This document shows, in pieces, positions 13,163-16,484 of a DNA stretch of 16,484 nt. Source of the DNA: Dehalococcoidia bacterium (GTDB taxonomy: Bacteria > Chloroflexota > Dehalococcoidia > Dehalococcoidales > UBA1222). Within the stretch, counting starts at the first letter, position 1. Every line of letters begins with the position of its first letter. The notes beneath the pieces are model-generated. The model was given only the letters and a program-made list of their open reading frames with translations. It searched no databases and was not told the origin of the DNA. The translations under genes and the position numbers were made by a program. The stretch spans positions 1 to 16,484 of the forward strand of contig WRHS01000024.1 of assembly GCA_009783135.1 (NCBI GenBank), read 5' to 3'.

Positions 13163-14470
13163 CTATAATGCCAGCCTCGCGGCAAGAAGTGCCTTTAACT
13201 CAGCAACTGGCACGCGTTCCTGCTGCATGCTGTCACGCTCACGAATGGTCACAGCATTGTCCTCAAGAGACTGGAAATCAACGGTGACACAGTAAGGCGT
13301 TCCGGTTTCATCCTGACGACGATAGCGCCGCCCAATGCTTTGGGAATCATCATAAGCCGTAGCCCAAATCTGTCGCAACTCGCTGTAAATCTGCCGTGCC
13401 ATCGGTGCCAGCGTTTCCTTCTTGGAAAGCGGCAGCACAGCAACCTTGACAGGAGCGATCATCGGATGCAGACGCAGCACAACACGTATTTCGTCCTTGT
13501 CCTGCTCCTCATCATAGGCATCCGCCAAAAAGGCCAGCATGGAACGGTCTACGCCGGCTGAGGGCTCGATGACACATGGCACAATGGTTTCCTTGGTATC
13601 CTCATCAAAATAGGACAGCCCCTTGCCTGAGAACTTGGAGTGTTGTTTTAGGTCGAAATCGCCTCTGTTGGCGATGCCTTCCAGCTCGCCCCAGTTCCAT
13701 GGGAAATGATACTCCACGTCGGTGCAGCAGCGCGCATAATGCGCCAAATCCTCTTTCGGATGCGGGCGCAGGCGCAGGTTTTCAGGCTTAATACCAAGCT
13801 TTTTATACCACTCAAGGCGGGCATTTACCCAATAGTCAAACCATTCCATATCCGTGCCGGGCTTTACAAAGAACTCCAGTTCCATCTGCTCGAACTCACG
13901 CGAGCGGAAAATTAGGTTGCCCGTGGTGATTTCATTGCGGAAGCTTTTTCCCTGCTGCGCAATGCCAAGTGGGAGTTTCTTGCGGGTAGATGTCATCACG
14001 TTCTCAAAATTGACGAATATTCCCTGTGCCGTCTCCGGGCGCATATAGACCACGGCGGCAGCATCTTCAACAGGTCCCATAAAGGTCTTGAACATCAAAT
14101 TGAACTGGCGCGGCTCGGAAAGAGGACTGCCGCACACGGTGCATTTCTGCTCTTTTAACTCATCGGCACGGAAGCGCAAATTGCATTTCTTGCACTCAAC
14201 CAAAGGATCCGAAAAACCCGAAATATGCCCTGACGCCTCCCACACGCGCGGGTGCATAAGAATGGACGTATCAATTCCGACAACATCATCACGGCTCTGC
14301 ACAATGGTATGCCACCAGGCATTCTTGATGTTGCGTTTCATATCAACGCCCAGCGGACCATAATCCCAACAGGACGACAATCCGCCATAGATTTCACTTG
14401 ACGGGAAAATAAAGCCGCGCCGTTTACATAACGAAACCAGTTTTTCCATTTTGCTCGATTGCTCAGCCAA
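13163..14470 (-). CDS. glyS: glycyl-tRNA synthetase, single-chain alpha2 type
   Basis: This class II synthetase of 435 residues charges tRNA-Gly. It is the eukaryote/archaeal-like dimeric type, not the bacterial alpha2beta2 GlyQ/GlyS pair. Near the N-terminus are RRGFIFPSSEIYGGLSSCWD and YGPLG. A zinc-binding CxxC pair lies at Cys93/Cys96 and Cys110/Cys113; motif 2 is FRNEI (177-181) with FRSREFEQMELEFF; motif 3 is around GVDRSMLAFL. An HGTP anticodon-binding domain starts near VKVAVLPLSKK. The start is TTG at 14470, because TAAGGAG stands 8 nt upstream, overlapping the stop of the preceding gene; a later ATG (14449) is too far from it. The coupling implies co-transcription with the membrane protein upstream, and sbcD follows. 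Confidence 0.97.
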   Translation of the reverse strand: MAEQSSKMEKLVSLCKRRGFIFPSSEIYGGLSSCWDYGPLGVDMKRNIKNAWWHTIVQSRDDVVGIDTSILMHPRVWEASGHISGFSDPLVECKKCNLRFRADELKEQKCTVCGSPLSEPRQFNLMFKTFMGPVEDAAAVVYMRPETAQGIFVNFENVMTSTRKKLPLGIAQQGKSFRNEITTGNLIFRSREFEQMELEFFVKPGTDMEWFDYWVNARLEWYKKLGIKPENLRLRPHPKEDLAHYARCCTDVEYHFPWNWGELEGIANRGDFDLKQHSKFSGKGLSYFDEDTKETIVPCVIEPSAGVDRSMLAFLADAYDEEQDKDEIRVVLRLHPMIAPVKVAVLPLSKKETLAPMARQIYSELRQIWATAYDDSQSIGRRYRRQDETGTPYCVTVDFQSLEDNAVTIRERDSMQQERVPVAELKALLAARLAL

Positions 14471-14482
14471 TTGTCACACTCC

Positions 14483-15145
14483 TTACTGCTTGTTGAACGC
14501 CCTGCGTGCCTGCGTTAGTAATAAAACAAAAGCCACAAATATTATGCCGCTGCCAATTATGATAGCGCCAATCGTAAAAGAGGTTGCCGGAATGAAATGG
14601 CGCTGCCATACGCTGTAAATAAATGCATCCAGCATCACATATGCCAAAATAAACTGTGGCAGCAAAATCATGTTACTCATCAGGGTAATGAAGCCGTCCA
14701 GCCTGAACTGAGGATCGCTGGTCTTAAATGCGCTATGCCCCATCTTGATTATGATATTTGCCAAACCCCAGGCAATGAGAGCACCAATAGCCTGTGCCAC
14801 AACCATAATGACAACAAAGGCATTTTTGTTCATTACGTTGCGCGCCTCACCTGCGGCATCAAAGCGGTAAGCGAGCGGTGAGCCCAACGAAGCATAAAAT
14901 GACACAACCGCAATAAGACACAGTGCCGCAAGTACAATAGGGGCAATTACAAAGCGAAGACGAAACACAGGTGCATTATATAGTGCCTGACCTGCCTGAA
15001 CGCTGGCATCCGGTTGCGTAACGGGTGCCTGCTGCGCTGCGGGTGCCTGCTGCTTCCTGCGCAATCGCGCATTCAGCCAGACAACGAAAGCGCCACAAAG
15101 CAAACCCCCAACGAAAACGGCGGCAATAGTGATGATACTAGTCAT
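14483..15145 (-). CDS. DUF1648-like multi-pass membrane protein
   Basis: The protein has 220 residues. An N-terminal membrane segment (about 4-24) is followed by a basic, Ala/Gln/Pro-rich linker (about 27-58) and four further hydrophobic segments (about 66-88, 108-132, 150-175, 187-212). The stretch VVSFYASLGSPLAYRFDAAGEARNVMNKNAF (about 80-110, quoted in part) resembles DUF1648, in which a residue pattern like SLP..A.HFD..G.P....SK follows a membrane helix. The function is unknown. The stop codon TAA forms part of the glyS ribosome binding site, so it heads the glyS-sbcD transcript. The upstream promoter is at 15173-15201. Confidence 0.75.
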   Translation of the reverse strand: MTSIITIAAVFVGGLLCGAFVVWLNARLRRKQQAPAAQQAPVTQPDASVQAGQALYNAPVFRLRFVIAPIVLAALCLIAVVSFYASLGSPLAYRFDAAGEARNVMNKNAFVVIMVVAQAIGALIAWGLANIIIKMGHSAFKTSDPQFRLDGFITLMSNMILLPQFILAYVMLDAFIYSVWQRHFIPATSFTIGAIIIGSGIIFVAFVLLLTQARRAFNKQ

Positions 15146-15172
15146 AAGTTATACAGCGTTTCTGAATGCTAA

Positions 15173-15201
15173 AAGTTACCAGCTTTGAGGGTACATGTCA
15201 A
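15173..15201 (-). promoter_or_regulatory. promoter of the DUF1648-like gene and glyS operon
   Basis: The minus strand has -35 TTGACA (15201-15196), a 17-bp spacer, and a weak -10 TAACTT (15178-15173) preceded by TGG, an extended -10. The start site would be about 20 nt before the ATG at 15145. No other gene is visible between 15146 and 15372. Confidence 0.6.
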
Positions 15202-15226
15202 AGCAAATACAGAATGGCTTGGTGGA

Positions 15227-15259
15227 AAGTTAGTGCAGGAAATTTAGGCATAAAGCAAG
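15227..15259 (+). repeat. 33-bp direct repeat, copy 1
   Basis: AAGTTAGTGCAGG begins a 33-bp segment that matches 15959-15991 at 29 of 33 positions. The two copies flank the toxin-antitoxin genes. Read in the frame starting one base upstream it codes KVSAGNLGIKQ, versus KVSAGDLGIKQ in copy 2; a Trp codon precedes both. Confidence 0.8.
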
Positions 15260-15372
15260 CGTCTGCCAAAGTCGTGGGCTTAAGCCTGAACCGCCGACAT
15301 GACGCTCACGAAAGCGCTTCATATGTCAATATGTTGCATGATCCCAACATCTATTCGTATCGGTCTGATTGG

Positions 15373-15651
15373 CTATTGTCCGTATATATCAACGTGTGTT
15401 CCGGTACGAGAAAGCATGAGTTTTAACCTGCCTCCGTCAATCTTGTACACAAGTACCCAATCATCAGCAACATGACAACCACGATAGCCACGCCATTTCC
15501 CTTTGAGAGGGTGGTCACGATGCCATGGTTCAAGTGGTGTTTGCTTTAGTAGTAACAAAACAACCCCGTCGAGCTTTGTGATGTCATAGCCTCGACGAAT
15601 CAGCAAATCATAGTCTCTCTTAAACTGGTTGGATAATTCTGGTTTAAGCAT
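15373..15651 (-). CDS. YafQ-family type II toxin (mRNA interferase)
   Basis: This 92-residue RelE-superfamily toxin would cleave mRNA on the ribosome. HRDHPLKGKWRGYRGCHVADDWVLVY (about 44-69, quoted in part: HPLKGKWRGY, CHVADDWVLVY) and RTGTHVDIY (82-90) are the YafQ pattern. His47, His60, Asp64, Trp65, His86 and Tyr90 align by spacing with the E. coli YafQ active-site residues His50, His63, Asp67, Trp68, His87 and Phe91, so the toxin looks intact. The start overlaps the antitoxin stop by 8 bp, the usual coupling. The codon composition is more AT-rich than in the housekeeping genes nearby. Confidence 0.93.
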   Translation of the reverse strand: MLKPELSNQFKRDYDLLIRRGYDITKLDGVVLLLLKQTPLEPWHRDHPLKGKWRGYRGCHVADDWVLVYKIDGGRLKLMLSRTGTHVDIYGQ

Positions 15652-15889
15652 TCAACCACGCCTTTGCTTGTTCCCAAGTATCAAAGGAGTTGTATTCATC
15701 AGTAGCGGGTGGTTCGCCAAGAGGCTCGGCAATTACATCGTCAATAGGAAGCCGTCTTTGTATAACAGACTGTGTAAGAAATAGATTCACAGCCGACGAA
15801 AGAGACATACCCATGCCTTTATAAAGTGCATCTGCTTCTTTTTTAATTCGAGAATCAATACGGATGTTGTAAGTTGTGTTATTAGCCAC
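15644..15889 (-). CDS. RelB/DinJ-family antitoxin
   Basis: The protein has 81 residues. The N-terminal TYNIRIDSRIKKEADALYKGMGMSLSSAVNLFL (about 6-38, quoted in part: IRIDSRIKKEAD, MSLSSAVNLF) is the ribbon-helix-helix domain of DinJ/RelB antitoxins, which binds the operator. The C-terminal part (EYNSFDTWEQAKAWLNA) would wrap the toxin. The start is taken as GTG at 15889, with GAGGTG 6 nt upstream; the frame continues to an ATG-less upstream start at 15925, but that extension runs through the promoter. It overlaps the toxin gene by 8 bp. The pair probably represses its own promoter. Confidence 0.92.
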   Translation of the reverse strand: MANNTTYNIRIDSRIKKEADALYKGMGMSLSSAVNLFLTQSVIQRRLPIDDVIAEPLGEPPATDEYNSFDTWEQAKAWLNA

Positions 15890-15907
15890 TTTAATCACCT
15901 CACTACA

Positions 15908-15947
15908 AACATACCACAAACTCACCGCATTGTAAACAATATTTACA
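15908..15947 (-). promoter_or_regulatory. toxin-antitoxin promoter and operator
   Basis: The minus strand has -35 TTTACA (15936-15931), a 17-bp spacer and -10 TATGTT (15913-15908). The -35 forms one arm of the inverted repeat TGTAAA-CAATA-TTTACA (15931-15947), a fitting site for the ribbon-helix-helix antitoxin. Confidence 0.7.
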
Positions 15948-15958
15948 TACGTGGAATA

Positions 15959-15991
15959 AAGTTAGTGCGGGGGATTTAGGCATAAAACAAG
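15959..15991 (+). repeat. 33-bp direct repeat, copy 2
   Basis: This is the second copy of the repeat at 15227-15259. In the same frame it codes a short tail KVSAGDLGIKQGVKNS followed by TGA at 16006-16008, within the -35 of the RNA unit. The two copies are 732 bp apart and flank the antitoxin and toxin genes with their promoter. Confidence 0.8.
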
Positions 15992-16004
15992 GGGTTAAAA
16001 ATAG

Positions 16005-16032
16005 TTGACATGGTGCGTTGTAGGAGTATTAT
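16005..16032 (+). promoter_or_regulatory. promoter of the small RNA unit
   Basis: A perfect -35 TTGACA (16005-16010), a 16-bp spacer and -10 TATTAT (16027-16032). The start site would be near 16038-16040, at the first base of the first hairpin. Confidence 0.7.
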
Positions 16033-16037
16033 AACGA

Positions 16038-16108
16038 TACGGAGTTTCGCTACCGTAAAGTGCGAGCTTTACATTGGCGAGAGTGGCATAGGCCACCCTT
16101 GTTGTTTT
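16038..16108 (+). ncRNA. compact structured RNA of unknown family, three hairpins with own terminator
   Basis: Hairpin 1 is TACGGAG, loop TTTCG, CT(A)CCGTA (16038-16057). Hairpin 2 is GTAAAG, loop TGCGAG, CTTTAC (16055-16072); it shares GTA with hairpin 1, so the two compete at that edge. Hairpin 3 is TGGCGAG, A-C mismatch, GTGGC, tetraloop ATAG, GCCAC, CTTGTTG (16075-16104), then TTTT, a plausible intrinsic terminator with several G-U pairs. Together with the promoter this is a complete transcription unit of about 71 nt. No open reading frame of note follows on the plus strand. The tandem-hairpin layout recalls RNA partners of abortive-infection (Abi_2/AbiF-like) or type III toxin genes, but that is only a hunch, and the family is not identified. 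Confidence 0.6.
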
Positions 16109-16204
16109 AGAAAAGAATAATGTTCCTTGAATTTCTGCATTTACAATCATCCAATGACACCGGCAGCACATTGGGAGTAGAAATGCTGATGTATTAGCTT
16201 TAGA

Positions 16205-16375
16205 CTATTCAACTTTTGCACTGGCAACAATTCTGAAGCCATACTCTTTGGCTGCGGCTTCGCCAATGCGGTTTACCCACGCTACTCGCTCATCAATGGT
16301 CATCTTTCTTGTTTCCTCATAAATTCGTAGCCGGCTCTTATTAATTTCATCTTCAATTGTGTTAGGAGTCCTCAT
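16205..16375 (-). CDS. small protein adjacent to a PIN-domain gene (candidate partner/antitoxin)
   Basis: This 56-residue protein was read by hand from the minus strand: it starts MRTPNTIEDEI, then RLRIYEETRKMTIDERVAWVNR (about 15-36, quoted in part: RIYEETRKMT) and ends with KEYGFRIVASAKVE. The pattern of a basic N-terminal helix followed by IYEETKxMTxEE is one I recognise from small ORFs paired with PIN-domain toxins. GGAGGT lies 8 nt before ATG 16375; an ATG at 16381 is too close to it. The start overlaps the end of the PIN gene by 14 bp. Interpretation as the antitoxin of this pair is inference. Confidence 0.7.
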   Translation of the reverse strand: MRTPNTIEDEINKSRLRIYEETRKMTIDERVAWVNRIGEAAAKEYGFRIVASAKVE

Positions 16376-16484
16376 AATCATTTACCTCCAGTGGTGTGCA
16401 TATTTCTACGGCCCGATAGCCTCTCAACGCGTTAACATGCCCTGTCATTACTTTTGTTTTGAGTTTAACAATGTGTTCAAAATT
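16362..16484 (-). CDS. C-terminal end of a PIN-domain toxin (5' part outside window)
   Basis: Forty codons plus stop are visible, entering from the right edge. NFEHIVKLKTKVMTGHVNAL followed by LRGYRAVEICTPLEV matches the last strand-helix of VapC-like PIN nucleases of the type ending WNFKHIVN...GYP.IEI.TPLEV. The catalytic acidic residues would lie upstream, outside the window. It is transcribed before the small partner gene, the reverse of the usual antitoxin-first order but as I recall for this PIN subgroup. Confidence 0.65.
   Translation of the reverse strand, partial: NFEHIVKLKTKVMTGHVNALRGYRAVEICTPLEVNDYEDS

Noticed and set aside
15166..15426. 86-codon plus-strand open frame
   Set aside because: It runs through the promoter of the DUF1648-like gene, one repeat copy and antisense to the YafQ gene; it has no ribosome binding site and no recognisable protein. 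Only the short repeated segment inside it looks like a coding remnant.
16120..16197. 25-codon plus-strand ORF (MFLEFLHLQ...) after the structured RNA
   Set aside because: It has no ribosome binding site, low coding character and lies beyond the terminator of the RNA unit; not enough to call a gene.
15140..16484. Insertion sequence or CRISPR array at the right edge
   Set aside because: There are only two copies of the repeat, 732 bp apart, with no transposase frame, no terminal inverted repeats and no spacer-like periodicity.

Overview
The window is a chromosomal segment of an anaerobic-looking bacterium with roughly 50% GC. It is densely packed with housekeeping genes and ends in a small accessory edge. 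A minimal SufC-SufB pair without SufS/U/D, an alpha2-type single-chain glycyl-tRNA synthetase, an SbcD with an unusual GDAYK metal-site motif and a tandem pan-type RNA upstream of panDBC together fit Chloroflexota (Dehalococcoidia-like) best. Clostridia remain possible; this placement is inferred from memory of the families, not from a search.

Layout, left to right. Positions 1-3470 (minus strand): an Fe-S assembly operon, sufC-sufB, then a conserved membrane-anchored protein of unknown function, then a YeeE/YedE sulfur-transport protein that runs off the left edge. Positions 3550-4020: four tRNA genes transcribed Phe-Leu-Gln-Asn from one strong promoter. Positions 4070-6131: the pantothenate operon panD-panB-panC, preceded at 6208-6380 by a near-consensus promoter, two tandem hairpins of the pan RNA type and an intrinsic terminator. 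Positions 6360-7151: surE. Positions 7190-8068 (plus strand): a DUF2089-type helix-turn-helix gene and an unrecognised gene with an uncertain start, closed by a perfect 19-bp hairpin. Positions 8164-10623 (plus strand): queA, an MmcQ/YjbR protein and a GrpB-family protein. Positions 10610-15145 (minus strand): a five-gene run (DUF1648-like membrane protein, glyS, sbcD, phosphoribosyltransferase, DUF212 membrane protein).

The right edge (15146-16484) is accessory. It holds a DinJ/YafQ-type toxin-antitoxin pair flanked by two near-identical 33-bp direct repeats, a compact self-contained ~71-nt RNA unit with its own promoter and terminator, and the end of a PIN-domain toxin gene with a small partner ORF.

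The two most interesting points are regulatory. In the panDBC leader, the promoter, two bulged-A hairpins, an antiterminator and a terminator can be laid out base by base as a transcriptional OFF switch. The three-hairpin RNA at 16038-16108 has no protein-coding partner downstream on its strand. No CRISPR array, rRNA, intact insertion sequence or prophage gene was seen.
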